A DNA stretch of 64,000 nucleotides from Lachnospiraceae bacterium 3-1 (GTDB lineage: Bacteria > Bacillota > Clostridia > Lachnospirales > Lachnospiraceae). Below the pieces are notes generated by a model. It worked only from the letters and a program-made list of their open reading frames with translations. It did no database searches and was not told the DNA's origin. A program made the translations under genes and the position numbers. Below are positions 51,869-61,342 of this stretch, one piece after another (position 1 is the first letter of the stretch; each line of letters opens with the position of its first letter). The DNA is taken from contig KE159571.1 of assembly GCA_000403255.2 (NCBI GenBank), positions 214,250 through 278,249 of the forward strand. Direction: 5' to 3'.

Positions 51869-53008
51869 CTACCCCGTCACCTGATCAATCAAGTTTCCAA
51901 CCGCTGTCTCATCTGCTCTGCGAGGATTGGTGGCATAGGTAGCGTCTGCCAAAGCCGTTGTTATTAATTCCTGACGCATTTCTCTTACTTGTACCATATC
52001 AACTCCCAACTCTCTAAGAGTAGAAGGAATTCTAAGCTTATGATTAAGATGTTCTATTTCCTGAATTAAGTTTGCCACTCCTAGCCGGACAGTCGCAGCC
52101 GGAAAATCCATAATTCTTGCAATCCTCTGATATTTTTTTGCCGCCAAAGAATACTCTCCTCCTGATACACAGGACAAATTAGCGTTAAATGCTAAAATTT
52201 TTGGCAAAAGCATTGCATTAATACGTCCATGAGCAATATGAAATTTCCCGCCAATCGCATGAGCCAAACTATGATTGATACCCAAGCCAGCAGAATTAAA
52301 TGCCAAACCAGCCATACAAGAAGCATTCTGCATTTCCGTTCGGGCAAGCAAATCTTCACCATCAATATAAGCCAAAGGTAAAAAGCGAAAAACCAGGGAT
52401 ATTGCTTTCTCGCACATTGCATCAGAAAAATCATTGGCATTGGTTGAAACATAAGCCTCCAAAGCATGTGTCAGTACATCCATGCCTGCATCGGCTGTTA
52501 CAGATGCAGGAGCGCTAGCCGTAAGGGATGGATCAAGGATGGCAACTGGCGGACGCAATGCCTGACTATCCAAGGGATATTTCACTCCCTGGGCTTTATC
52601 CGTAATCACAGCATAATCCGTAACCTCAGAACCAGTACCGCTGGTAGTAGGCACAGCGAAGCACTCCATCTTATCCGTCTCAATATTTAAAATTTTCTTT
52701 GCAATCGCTCGAATGGCCTTTGCCGCATCAATCGTAGAGCCGCCTCCCACAGCAATCACAGTTTCTGCCTGACATTTTTCAAAGGCATTGACTCCCTCAG
52801 CCACTACCTCAATCGGCGGATCTGGAACCACGCCGTCAAATACGCTGACCTCACATTCTGTCAAATAGGAAATTACTCTGTCTATTGCTCCTATTTGTAC
52901 CATAAAACGATCTGTAACAATAAAAACTTTTCGATTTTTCACCCGACGCAAACGCTCCAGGGCACCTTCCCCAAAAAATATTCTGGTACTGAAACTAAAT
53001 TCTTGCAT
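51869..53008 (-). CDS. pduQ: PduQ iron-containing alcohol dehydrogenase
   Basis: Reduces propionaldehyde to 1-propanol, regenerating NAD+ for PduP. 379 residues of the Fe-dependent family. GGGSTIDAAKA is the nucleotide loop, PTTSGTGSEVT the conserved turn, and likely metal ligands are D177, H181, H246 and H260 (GMDVLTHALEAY, INHSLAHAIGG, HIAHGR). It is outside the main pdu operon, 44 bp after the response regulator gene, so it seems to be expressed with the regulators. Could also reduce 3-hydroxypropionaldehyde. Confidence 0.9.
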   Translation of the reverse strand: MQEFSFSTRIFFGEGALERLRRVKNRKVFIVTDRFMVQIGAIDRVISYLTECEVSVFDGVVPDPPIEVVAEGVNAFEKCQAETVIAVGGGSTIDAAKAIRAIAKKILNIETDKMECFAVPTTSGTGSEVTDYAVITDKAQGVKYPLDSQALRPPVAILDPSLTASAPASVTADAGMDVLTHALEAYVSTNANDFSDAMCEKAISLVFRFLPLAYIDGEDLLARTEMQNASCMAGLAFNSAGLGINHSLAHAIGGKFHIAHGRINAMLLPKILAFNANLSCVSGGEYSLAAKKYQRIARIMDFPAATVRLGVANLIQEIEHLNHKLRIPSTLRELGVDMVQVREMRQELITTALADATYATNPRRADETAVGNLIDQVTG

Positions 53009-53052
53009 GATAACCCTCCATTCCCAATGATCCGAAAACTCTCAATTCCGGT

Positions 53053-54114
53053 TCACACCTTCTCCTTCCCAGCGCAATGAAGTTCCCGATACTCCATAGG
53101 CGTCATTCCTACCTTCCGCTTAAATGCTTTGCTGAAATAATTTGCTTCACTGTAAGAAAGCTCATAAGCAATACTGCTGACAGGCAGATCTGTATTCACA
53201 AGCATTTCCTGAGCAACTACAATTTTACAGTCTGTAACATATGTAATAAAATTAACCCCAGTAATCTTTTTAAAAACCCTGCTAAAATAGTAAGAGCTCA
53301 TGTTGGCGTATTCTGCTGCCTGGTCTAAACTGATACCATCTTTGATATTACGATCAATATAATTTAGAACTTTCTGCTCACTGTCAACCTGATAACTGCT
53401 GTCCTCATCAAAAGCAGCAAAAATAATATTGATCATCTTCTTAATCACAAGATAAGTATCATACTTTTGCACCTGTTGGTCAAACCGAAGCTTAAACTGT
53501 TCCACAATGCATGTCAGTCTCATCTGAACAGCAGGACCTAAAGGATCTCCCAACTGTGCAAGCCCCTCAGCAAACCGAAGGGTCTGGAACCGAATTACAC
53601 TTTTATTATGTATTTCCTGATAAAGAGAATCAAGGTAATCTTTTGCAACATCTATGGATTTTTTGTAACAAAAGGCTCTCATCTGCTCTGCCAAAAGCTT
53701 CAAATACTGCTCCCGCCGCTGTTCCTCCCTGTCATTGGATGCAATAGCGGCATCCCTTTTCAATGCACGAACTGCCGCCAAAAGCCAAGTAGGGCGGCAA
53801 GGTTTTAACAAATAATCCTGCAAACCCAGCCGCCAAACATGAGGCGCAATATCCGTACGCACACCTACAGAAGTCACCAAAATAGGGGTATCTGGTGACA
53901 CCTGCCTGGCCTGCGTCATCATATCGCAATGGCGCAAATCGAATCTGGGCACATCTGCAATCAGCAAATCCACATCTCCTTCCCGGAGAATTCTTATGGC
54001 AGATTCTTCCTCCGGTGCAAGAACAATTTCTTCTGACTCCAACCCTTCTGACAGAATACTTCTCGTAATCTCTCGTTCCAACTGGTTTTCATTCAATACT
54101 AAAATTTGGCCCAT
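53053..54114 (-). CDS. Response regulator with AraC-type DNA-binding domain
   Basis: 353 residues. Residues 1-115 are a receiver domain with probable phosphoacceptor D54 (LLIADVPRF), T81 and K104 (YLLKP); the acidic pair is reduced to E9 (LNENQ). A helical linker of about 130 residues follows. The C-terminal 100 residues are a double HTH of the AraC family (ISLDQAAEYANMSSYYFSRV, then LPVSSIAYELSYSEANYFSK). Encoded 15 bp after the PocR-domain sensor, so the pair is the likely diol-responsive activator of the pdu operon. Confidence 0.9.
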   Translation of the reverse strand: MGQILVLNENQLEREITRSILSEGLESEEIVLAPEEESAIRILREGDVDLLIADVPRFDLRHCDMMTQARQVSPDTPILVTSVGVRTDIAPHVWRLGLQDYLLKPCRPTWLLAAVRALKRDAAIASNDREEQRREQYLKLLAEQMRAFCYKKSIDVAKDYLDSLYQEIHNKSVIRFQTLRFAEGLAQLGDPLGPAVQMRLTCIVEQFKLRFDQQVQKYDTYLVIKKMINIIFAAFDEDSSYQVDSEQKVLNYIDRNIKDGISLDQAAEYANMSSYYFSRVFKKITGVNFITYVTDCKIVVAQEMLVNTDLPVSSIAYELSYSEANYFSKAFKRKVGMTPMEYRELHCAGKEKV

Positions 54115-54129
54115 TCGCTACGCGCCTCC

Positions 54130-55338
54130 TTATCCCTCTTTCTTTTGAGGCAGACGAAAACAAATAGTATGTCCCGCCTGACCATCCTTTCTAGCTCTAA
54201 CAGAAAGTCCGTACTGTTTCCCAAAAATCCGTTTCAAACTTCGATCCGAATCATGGAGAGAAAATCCTTCCCCTTGAGAATAATCACCAACCCTGGCATT
54301 CATCTCTTCCAATGTCATTTCCCCATTATCACTGACTACCTGTATTAACACATCTCCCCTCTCTTCTTCAGCAAATATTTCTATCCCATGCTTCTCTCCA
54401 GCCTCACAGCCCTGAACAGAAAGTCCTACCAACGGCTCTAATACCATATATGGACAGTTCACATCCCAATACTCCTTCGGCACCGATATGCTGTAACTTA
54501 GTGTATCTCCCAGCCATGCTTTTTGAATGCGAAGCAAGGCTTCTACATAATGCAATTCCTCTCCCAATGTAGAAATCTCATGATCGGATTCCGTAACATA
54601 ACGCATTACATCTGCAAAATCATAAGCTACTGCCTCTGTTCTGGTTGCTTTTTCTTGAAAAGCGAGCTGGGAAACAATATTCATCACAAAGAAAAAGTAA
54701 CGAAGCTTTCCCTGCTGCTTCATATTTACAATTTCACGCTTTTGAAAAGAAAATTCCATATGAGGACAAGATTTCCATTCTGCTTCTATACCAGCCTCTT
54801 CCACAATCTGCCCCGTCTGCCCCCCATTTTGCATCATAGACAAGATTAAATCATGAAGTAAAGTAACTGCTGATTTTATTTTTTCATAAGAAACTGTCTG
54901 TGTCTCATGATAGGCTTGATCCAAAGCCTTATCCTTACGCCAATCCGTCTGTACAGGAAGAATGCATTCTAATTCCCCTTTTTCCTCCTGATCTAAACGA
55001 ATCTGTCCCCCCATCAATGATCCCATATAAATGCCATCGCAAATCAGCGGCAGCGCAAAATCCACAAGCCCTGCATGACAACGATAAATATGAGGCTGCC
55101 CAGTAATTGCAGCCTGAAGGCCGCCGTGAGCATCGCATTGCTTACACATTTCAAAAAACCCCTGATTTTCCCGCCCCAGCCTACAATAAGGAGTAAAACC
55201 ACTGTAATGTGTAATAGGGCATCCCCTGTAATCTACCGTTACAAAAGCCAACCCCATAGCCTTGGAGCAATTATCCTGAAGCATTTGAAGAAAACTAACA
55301 TCAAGATAATCGGATATTTTTTTCGATTCTTCCAACAT
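54130..55338 (-). CDS. PocR-domain sensor with degenerate LytS/YesM-type kinase domain
   Basis: About 402 residues. Residues 5-110 form a PocR sensory domain (ISDYLDVSFLQMLQDNCSKA; FFEMCKQCDAHGGLQAAITG; IYRCHAGLVDFALPLICDG) with three conserved-type cysteines. PocR domains are linked to sensing of propanediol and related small molecules. The C-terminal half aligns with LytS-family kinases, but where PHFLFN should be it reads LRYFFFVMN (His replaced by Tyr), and the N-box reads LVGLSVQGCEAGEKHG without the essential Asn. A DNG motif and a GFSLHDSDRSL segment persist. It may therefore act without phosphotransfer. Start at 55338 has GGGAG upstream. Confidence 0.82.
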   Translation of the reverse strand: MLEESKKISDYLDVSFLQMLQDNCSKAMGLAFVTVDYRGCPITHYSGFTPYCRLGRENQGFFEMCKQCDAHGGLQAAITGQPHIYRCHAGLVDFALPLICDGIYMGSLMGGQIRLDQEEKGELECILPVQTDWRKDKALDQAYHETQTVSYEKIKSAVTLLHDLILSMMQNGGQTGQIVEEAGIEAEWKSCPHMEFSFQKREIVNMKQQGKLRYFFFVMNIVSQLAFQEKATRTEAVAYDFADVMRYVTESDHEISTLGEELHYVEALLRIQKAWLGDTLSYSISVPKEYWDVNCPYMVLEPLVGLSVQGCEAGEKHGIEIFAEEERGDVLIQVVSDNGEMTLEEMNARVGDYSQGEGFSLHDSDRSLKRIFGKQYGLSVRARKDGQAGHTICFRLPQKKEG

Positions 55339-55529
55339 AATTCCATCTCCCAGCATAATCCCATTTTTCAACGCCCATAGGCAGGCAGAAACTACTTTCT
55401 GCAGGATTCGTTACAAAGGTTACATTAATTTCCTATTCTGTCAATTTTCGTCATTTTATCTAAAACAACTTTTTCATCTTTATATAAACTGACCACATAT
55501 ATTCTGTCATTTACTTTTTGTCACCTTAA

Positions 55530-55558
55530 ATTATAACAAAAAAATCCCACCTATACAA
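55530..55558 (-). promoter_or_regulatory. Sigma-A-like promoter for the sensor-regulator-pduQ unit
   Basis: Minus strand TTGTAT (55558-55553), 17-bp spacer, perfect TATAAT (55535-55530), about 190 bp upstream of the sensor start. A GACAAAAAGT-like sequence similar to the pdu operator lies at 55522-55513, just downstream, so autoregulation is conceivable but weakly supported. The remaining 55339-55680 region is AT-rich with no gene. Confidence 0.5.
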
Positions 55559-55677
55559 TTCTTTTTTTGTTTAAGAGATATTTTTTGTCCTTTTTGATAA
55601 GACATATCAAAGCTCTTACCACCCTCAATCTCATAAACACTCTTGAAGACAAAATTTTGCAGACAAAATTTTACATG

Positions 55678-55706
55678 TTGACATCACAATGGAACTAATC
55701 TACTAT
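55678..55706 (+). promoter_or_regulatory. Sigma-A-like promoter of the ABC importer genes
   Basis: TTGACA (55678-55683), 17-bp spacer, TACTAT (55701-55706), 21 bp before the ATG of the binding-protein gene. The leader is too short for a riboswitch. Confidence 0.55.
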
Positions 55707-55727
55707 AAAATAAAGGAGAAATTAAAC

Positions 55728-56690
55728 ATGAAGCAAAAATTTATTTACCTCTTTCTCATTTCCACAATACTTATTTTATGTGGCTGCGGAGGAACAAACA
55801 ATCAACCAAAGGAAAAGGATCGCAAAGAAAATTCCTCTTCTTCGAATCTTACCATGACTGATCCTAGCGGAGCGGAAATTACCGTTCCAGAACAGGTCAA
55901 TTCCATTATTACATTGTCCCCTTCTTTTTCTGAAATTGTGGCAGCTCTAGGATTAGGGGATAAAATTATAGCTTACGATATTTATAGCGAAGGTATCGAA
56001 GGCCTGCCGAAAGATGTTCCAACCTTTGACATTACAAACCCAGATATGGAAAAGCTGACAGCTCTTAATCCTGACATTATGTTAGTTACAGATGAGAGCT
56101 ATTTCGATCAGGAATCTCCTTACAAATCCCTGATTGACGCCGGAACCTGCGTGATCTGCATTCCAAACAGCATGGATATTGCAGGAATTCAGAAAAATAT
56201 AGAATTTCTTGCCTTGGCCCTTGGTGCATCCGAAGCAGGGGATGACCTGTTAGAAGACTTTAACCAGCAGCTTGACGAGCTGGCTGATGTTGCAGCAAGC
56301 ATTCCCAAGGAAGAACGCAAACGGGTTTACTTTGAAATTGCTCCTGCTCCCAACATGTATAGCTTTGGCAAAGGTGTTTTTCTAAACGACATGATAGAAT
56401 GGATTGGCGCCGAAAATATCCTGGCTGACCAAACAGACTGGATTACGGTAGAAGGTGAAACAATTGTAGCAGCTAATCCAGATGTTATTTTCACAAACGT
56501 TACTTATACTGAAGATCCTGTACAGGAAATCCTTGACAGGGAAGGCTGGGCTGGAATTTCCGCCATTGCCAATCAGGATGTCTACTCTATTGACAATAAT
56601 TCTTCTTCCCAGCCAACCCATAATATTTTAAAAGCCATGCGCCAGATGGCTGAAATTCTTTATCCAGATTATTATCTCACAACAGAATGA
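55728..56690 (+). CDS. ABC importer substrate-binding lipoprotein (BtuF/FecB type)
   Basis: About 320 residues. Lipoprotein signal with C20 (ILCGC), a Ser/Lys-rich linker, then a class III binding fold: INSIITLSPSFSEIVAALGL, LNPDIMLVTDESYF, and ANPDVIFTNVTY in the second lobe. BtuF and siderophore receptors look alike at this level. Position beside a B12-dependent catabolic locus makes corrinoid a reasonable guess, iron chelate the main alternative. The ATG is preceded by AAAGGAG; its stop overlaps the permease start (ATGA). Confidence 0.88.
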   Translation: MKQKFIYLFLISTILILCGCGGTNNQPKEKDRKENSSSSNLTMTDPSGAEITVPEQVNSIITLSPSFSEIVAALGLGDKIIAYDIYSEGIEGLPKDVPTFDITNPDMEKLTALNPDIMLVTDESYFDQESPYKSLIDAGTCVICIPNSMDIAGIQKNIEFLALALGASEAGDDLLEDFNQQLDELADVAASIPKEERKRVYFEIAPAPNMYSFGKGVFLNDMIEWIGAENILADQTDWITVEGETIVAANPDVIFTNVTYTEDPVQEILDREGWAGISAIANQDVYSIDNNSSSQPTHNILKAMRQMAEILYPDYYLTTE

Positions 56691-57709
56691 AATATCATAC
56701 CAAAATGATTGTGCTGTTTCTTGCAGCATTGGCCGTACTGCTTTTGGGGATCGGCATAGGCAGCGTATATGTGGCTCCTTCAGACATCCTAGCCATCATT
56801 GCAAACCACCTTTTTGGCACAGCGCTGCCAGAATCCTTGCCCTCCAGCTATCCGGCTATGGTGCTAAACATGCGTCTGCCACGGGTTATTCTGGCGTTTC
56901 TTACCGGAGCGGCATTGGCAATCAGCGGCACAGTCACCCAATCGATCCTGCAAAATCCACTGGCCTCTCCATTTGGTCTTGGGATATCTTCTGGAGCGGC
57001 ATTGGGAGCAGCCATTGTAATTATATTTGGCTTAACCGCAGCAGGCCTAGGTACATTCCTGTTGCCTAGCGTCAGCTTAGGATTTGCCCTGCTTACCATG
57101 TTCTTCGTCATTTTAATTTCCTCCCGCCTGGACAGAGGTGTATCAAATATAACAATTATACTGGTTGGTACAGTATTTTCTCTATTTTGCAACGCTATCA
57201 TGAATCTTATGGCAACCAGTACGCCAGACTACGCAGAACGTGTACAGCTCTGGCTGTTAGGCAGCTTTTCCATGAAAGAATGGAATGCCGTATGGGTACT
57301 GGCCCTGGCCACAATTTTGGGACTTATTTTCTTTTTATTTTATGCCCGGGAACTGGACGTAATGACTTTTGGTGAAGATTCTGCACAGGCAATGGGAGTG
57401 GATTTATTAAAAATCAAACGTATCCTGTTAGCTGCTATAGCAATCTTAACTGGCGCTGCAGTGGCTTTTGTAGGTGTCATTGGTTTTGTAGACCTGATTG
57501 CTCCCCATATTGTACGCCGCTGGTTTGGCGCCGCCCATAAAAAAATACTTCCTGCCAGCGCTCTATTTGGGGGCGCCTTTTTAGTACTATGCGATTTGGC
57601 AGCCAGAACATTACTCCCTGCCCGGGAGATTCCCATTGGTGCCATCACTGCACTTCTGGGAGCGCCTTTTTTCCTATACATCTTTTTTGCCGGACGCAAA
57701 AACTCATAA
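56687..57709 (+). CDS. ABC importer permease (BtuC/FecCD type)
   Basis: 340 residues with about ten membrane segments. LNMRLPRVILAFLTGAALAI, QNPLASPFGLGISSGAALGA and VAFVGVIGFVDLIAPHIVRR are the family blocks, the last being the coupling-helix region. Second FecCD-type permease of the window; it is only moderately similar to the one at 9791, so it is a distinct system rather than a recent duplicate. Confidence 0.92.
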   Translation: MKYHTKMIVLFLAALAVLLLGIGIGSVYVAPSDILAIIANHLFGTALPESLPSSYPAMVLNMRLPRVILAFLTGAALAISGTVTQSILQNPLASPFGLGISSGAALGAAIVIIFGLTAAGLGTFLLPSVSLGFALLTMFFVILISSRLDRGVSNITIILVGTVFSLFCNAIMNLMATSTPDYAERVQLWLLGSFSMKEWNAVWVLALATILGLIFFLFYARELDVMTFGEDSAQAMGVDLLKIKRILLAAIAILTGAAVAFVGVIGFVDLIAPHIVRRWFGAAHKKILPASALFGGAFLVLCDLAARTLLPAREIPIGAITALLGAPFFLYIFFAGRKNS

Positions 57710-57724
57710 AAAATGGAGATTACT

Positions 57725-58480
57725 ATGTTACAAGTAGAACATTTAAGCTGCGGCTATGGTGGGCCACCCATTATTCAAGACGTCTCTTTTCAAGTGAAAA
57801 AAGGAGAAAAATTTTGTATCTTAGGGCCCAATGGCTGCGGAAAAACCACACTTTTAAGGGCATTGGCATGCCTGCTGCCAAGCAAAGGCGCCATAGAACT
57901 GATGGGCAGTAGCCTACATTCAATTTCTGCCAAGCAACGGGCCCAAAAGCTGGCTTTGATGAGCCAATTTTCCCCAGCCACTTTTGATTATACTGTCTAT
58001 GAAGCCGTAATGTTAGGACGTTATGCCCATCAGGCAAGAAGTCTTCTAAAAGGAGAAAGTAAATCCGATCACGCTATCGTTGAAGAAAGCCTGCGTCTTA
58101 CTGGAACCTGGGATCTTCGGGAACATCTGGTCACCAGACTTTCTGGCGGACAGCTCCAACGTGTATTTCTTGCCCGAACCTTTGCTCAGGAACCACAGGT
58201 CATATTATTAGATGAGCCAACCAATCATTTAGATCTCCATTATCAAGTGGAGCTGATTGAAAGTCTGAAAACCTGGGCTGCCATTGGAGAACGCTGTGTC
58301 GTAGGAGTATTCCATGATATGAATCTTGCCTTATCCTTCGCAGATACCATACTTCTTTTGAACCATGGGAAAATACAAAGCTGCAGTAACATAAATGATT
58401 TTGATCTCTCCTTATTGGACCAGCTTTATCATATGGATGTACGAGGCCATATGGTGGCTTCCCTTCAACGCTGGCTTTAA
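57725..58480 (+). CDS. ABC importer ATP-binding protein (BtuD/FecE type)
   Basis: About 251 residues. Walker A is LGPNGCGKTTLLRAL, signature LSGGQLQRVFLARTF, Walker B VILLDEPTNHLDL, switch His in FHDMNLALSF. The start at 57725 (MLQVEH) lies 7 bp after GGAG. Its end is only 11 bp from the end of the convergent gene at 58492, with no terminator hairpin visible between them. Confidence 0.92.
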   Translation: MLQVEHLSCGYGGPPIIQDVSFQVKKGEKFCILGPNGCGKTTLLRALACLLPSKGAIELMGSSLHSISAKQRAQKLALMSQFSPATFDYTVYEAVMLGRYAHQARSLLKGESKSDHAIVEESLRLTGTWDLREHLVTRLSGGQLQRVFLARTFAQEPQVILLDEPTNHLDLHYQVELIESLKTWAAIGERCVVGVFHDMNLALSFADTILLLNHGKIQSCSNINDFDLSLLDQLYHMDVRGHMVASLQRWL

Positions 58481-58491
58481 AGAAATATTTT

Positions 58492-59163
58492 TCAAAGCTC
58501 ATTGATATCTTTGTCAAACTCTGTGGAAAACCCTCCTTGTTCCAGGATATCCTTGGCCTTTTTTGCATTTTTATATCCGTAAATTTCCATGTGCCCGCCT
58601 GTGATCTGGCAGGAATCTTTAAAAATTTCCTCAAGCTGGCTTTGATCCATACAGACAAGATTGCCAGGACTTTTTAAGATGCCAAAAATCTTTCCTTTTT
58701 TGCTATGTCCAAATGCATCTGTTATGGTGACCACCAATTCCTGCTCCATCCATTTTTTTATTTTTCTCTCACTGGGACTATGTCCATTCTTATCTGAAAA
58801 CATCCAAAAAACATCTGTTCCAAAAAACAAAGCAGACGTATTTCCCAGAACAATGGTATCTTTCGTTTTTTCCCAATCCAGAGGATACGTCTTCAAATCA
58901 ACTCCAATTAGCTTTGTCTCCAAGTTATACTCTTCCAGACTTATGCTAACCATTGTAGAAGATACTGGCTCAAATCCATAAATACCAGAAATTTTTTCAA
59001 ATTCTTCGATCTCATTTGTTGTCAGTTCCCTTTGGGATTGAATCAGAAAGCCATAAGATTTTTGTTCTCGCAAATAAACTTTGCACAGATTCATACAAAT
59101 ACTTGCCAAAAGGACAATAACTGTGCAGATTACAATATCCTTGTATCTATTGGGACTTTTCAT
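58492..59163 (-). CDS. Unknown single-pass membrane protein (MacB/FtsX periplasmic-domain-like)
   Basis: 223 residues: one N-terminal membrane helix (VICTVIVLLASICMNLCKVY) and an extracytoplasmic domain with alternating beta strands and helices. The pattern (LIGVDLKTYPLDWEKTKDTI, VLGNTSALFFG, GKIFGILKSPGNLVCMDQSQ) is reminiscent of the MacB core domain of FtsX-like proteins but without their other membrane helices. No firm family. Overlaps the 491-residue gene by 4 bp, so it is part of the same operon. Confidence 0.6.
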   Translation of the reverse strand: MKSPNRYKDIVICTVIVLLASICMNLCKVYLREQKSYGFLIQSQRELTTNEIEEFEKISGIYGFEPVSSTMVSISLEEYNLETKLIGVDLKTYPLDWEKTKDTIVLGNTSALFFGTDVFWMFSDKNGHSPSERKIKKWMEQELVVTITDAFGHSKKGKIFGILKSPGNLVCMDQSQLEEIFKDSCQITGGHMEIYGYKNAKKAKDILEQGGFSTEFDKDINEL

Positions 59164-60635
59164 AATTTTCTACCATTCAATATATTCCGATAATGCTTCA
59201 TTCTCAGATACAGCCAGATAATAATACAACACAATACCAAAAAAATTCCAACTAGAATAGTTATCCACCATTGATTGGTCTTTGGAACCTCTTTTTCCAC
59301 TTTCAATTCCACAATCTGAGGCTTTTTGATGGCAGTTTGAACCTCCTGACTGGTCTCCACTATTTCTCCTTGTTCATTTTCATAAGAAAATGTTACAATT
59401 CCCAATGTATTTCCATATTTTTTTTCATTTTCATCAATAATAGTTCCTTGGTTATCCATAGCCAAGTTTCCAGTAAACACTGAAATTTCCCCATCTGCAA
59501 AAGAGCCTGCCTCCAGATTTCCAACAAACAATTCCTTTTCTGGAAATAATCCCTTTCCTTCAAACTTTACCCTGACATTATAAATAATAGTAAGACCTGT
59601 ATTTTGAATTTGAAATGTTAGAAAATTTGTATCTGATTCATAGACGCTTTCTGGAAAAGAAATGTCTGCAAGCTCTGCCTTGGAAGCCTGGGTAACAAAT
59701 AGATTTACCATCTCTGTAGAGGTATAAGCAGTTCCTTTTTTATCTTCATATTCAAACTGAAATTGCACAGATACCGTATCCTCTGCCTTTTTTCCTGCTG
59801 TAATATTCTGAGACAGATCCATGACCGCTCCTGGCTGGGATCTTGCAAAATACCAGGATGTTTTTTCAAAAGAAATATTTTTATTTTCTGTGAGCATTGT
59901 AATTTTTACATTTTCCATAGACTGACTGCTGCTGCAATTTTTTACAGACAATGACCATAAAACTTCCGTTTCCGCCTGCAAAGAAGTTCCCTGCAAACTA
60001 TTTGTATTTATCATAACCCGAGGTTGATGGGTGACTGTTTCTTTCGGCTCTGAGTCTTGAAATGGCTGATTGTTTCCTTCCTCAGGCCCTGGTAGGATGA
60101 TATCCTCTGACATATCATTCTCCCCAAAAAAATCTTGTTTTTCATCTGATTGATTTCCTGGTAAAACCTTTGTGGCTCCATCTGTAATCTCCACATAAAT
60201 GGTAAATTCCTGCTGGATACTTTCTCCTGATACCTGAGCCTGCACAAGCAAATGCAAGGGATACTGACCATTGACCCTGTCCTTCTTTAGCTTTACCTTG
60301 CACTGATAAAGGTAAATTCCTTCCTCTGATTTTTTCACCCTCTTCTGATAATTTTTGTAATAGAAAGGACTGTTTTCCTCTCTCTCAAAAGAAACTCCCA
60401 CAAGAATCTTATTTCCCTCTGTTTTTTCCTTTATTACAAAGGGTATTACAAGGCTCATTGTATCTTTTTTTATGGACGGCTCGTATCCTTTGGAAAAAGA
60501 AGCGTTCATTCCTTCATACTTTCTATTGGCGTCAATGGTAATCATTCCTTCTGCCTGCACTGGAACAGAAAAAAACAAACCTACATATAAAATAAAACCA
60601 ACAAATAACATTTTCTGTTTCAGATATTTTTTCAT
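59160..60635 (-). CDS. Unknown secreted, C-terminally anchored protein with Ig-like/CARDB-type domains
   Basis: 491 residues. Signal peptide ending near VPVQAEG (residue 30), a long beta-rich extracytoplasmic region with an acidic/Gln/Asn-rich linker at about 155-200, and a C-terminal membrane helix (WWITILVGIFLVLCCIIIWL) with a short basic tail. The segments LWSLSVKNCSSSQSMENVKI and FLTFQIQNTGLTIIYNVRVK look like S-layer/CARDB-type adhesion modules (COG1361-like). Probably part of the ABC transporter complex encoded around it; cargo unknown. Confidence 0.6.
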   Translation of the reverse strand: MKKYLKQKMLFVGFILYVGLFFSVPVQAEGMITIDANRKYEGMNASFSKGYEPSIKKDTMSLVIPFVIKEKTEGNKILVGVSFEREENSPFYYKNYQKRVKKSEEGIYLYQCKVKLKKDRVNGQYPLHLLVQAQVSGESIQQEFTIYVEITDGATKVLPGNQSDEKQDFFGENDMSEDIILPGPEEGNNQPFQDSEPKETVTHQPRVMINTNSLQGTSLQAETEVLWSLSVKNCSSSQSMENVKITMLTENKNISFEKTSWYFARSQPGAVMDLSQNITAGKKAEDTVSVQFQFEYEDKKGTAYTSTEMVNLFVTQASKAELADISFPESVYESDTNFLTFQIQNTGLTIIYNVRVKFEGKGLFPEKELFVGNLEAGSFADGEISVFTGNLAMDNQGTIIDENEKKYGNTLGIVTFSYENEQGEIVETSQEVQTAIKKPQIVELKVEKEVPKTNQWWITILVGIFLVLCCIIIWLYLRMKHYRNILNGRKL

Positions 60636-61270
60636 ACCTCCTGTATCCTCCCTCCATCCATCTCGTAAACTTTATCACATAGAATACGGATATCCTCGCT
60701 GTTATGACTGGCCAGAATAATGGTTTTCCCTTGTTTCTTTAAGTCTAAAAGAAGATTCCTGATATCTTGTACTCCATGCTTATCCAACCCGTTAAAAGGC
60801 TCATCTAAAATCAAAAATTCTGGATTCTCCATAATTGCCTGGGCAATTCCAAGACGCTGACGCATTCCTAAGGAATATTTTGCTACAGATTTTTTTAAAT
60901 CTGGGTCTAATCCAGCCTTTTGAATAGCTGTTCGAATTTCTTCTTTTGAAATTTTTCCTTTCAGTCCAGCTAAAATTTCCAAGTTTCGCATTCCTCGCAA
61001 ATTTGTCAAAAATCCTGGAGTCTCAACAATCACGCCGACACTTTCCGGAAAATCAATTTCCATACCAATAATTTTTCCGCCCACCCGTATCATTCCTTCT
61101 GTTACAGGAAGAAATCCACAGATACATTTCATGAGAACCGTTTTCCCTGAACCATTGTTGCCGGAAATTCCATACACTTTTCCTTGTTCCATATTGATAT
61201 TAATATCATGTAAAATAATATCATCGCCAAATTTTTTTGTTACATGGTTTATCTCAATATAAGCATCCAT
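60632..61270 (-). CDS. ABC transporter ATP-binding protein
   Basis: 212 residues. Walker A is ISGNNGSGKTVLMK, signature YSLGMRQRLGIAQAI, Walker B FLILDEPFNGLDK, switch His in LASHNSEDI. The short length and SLGMRQRLGIA signature fit the lantibiotic-immunity/ABC-2 export group. Overlaps the 491-residue protein gene by 4 bp and follows two membrane protein genes, the probable permeases. Confidence 0.9.
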   Translation of the reverse strand: MDAYIEINHVTKKFGDDIILHDININMEQGKVYGISGNNGSGKTVLMKCICGFLPVTEGMIRVGGKIIGMEIDFPESVGVIVETPGFLTNLRGMRNLEILAGLKGKISKEEIRTAIQKAGLDPDLKKSVAKYSLGMRQRLGIAQAIMENPEFLILDEPFNGLDKHGVQDIRNLLLDLKKQGKTIILASHNSEDIRILCDKVYEMDGGRIQEV

Positions 61271-61342
61271 TTTTCTTTCTTAATCCTCACTCCTGTACCT
61301 ATCCTTGCATTTCGGGTAATCCATAAATCCACACCAAAACAT

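Noticed and set aside
55400-55680. A possible second cobalamin riboswitch before the importer at 55728
   Set aside because: No B12 box or other conserved blocks; the promoter lies only 21 bp from the start codon.
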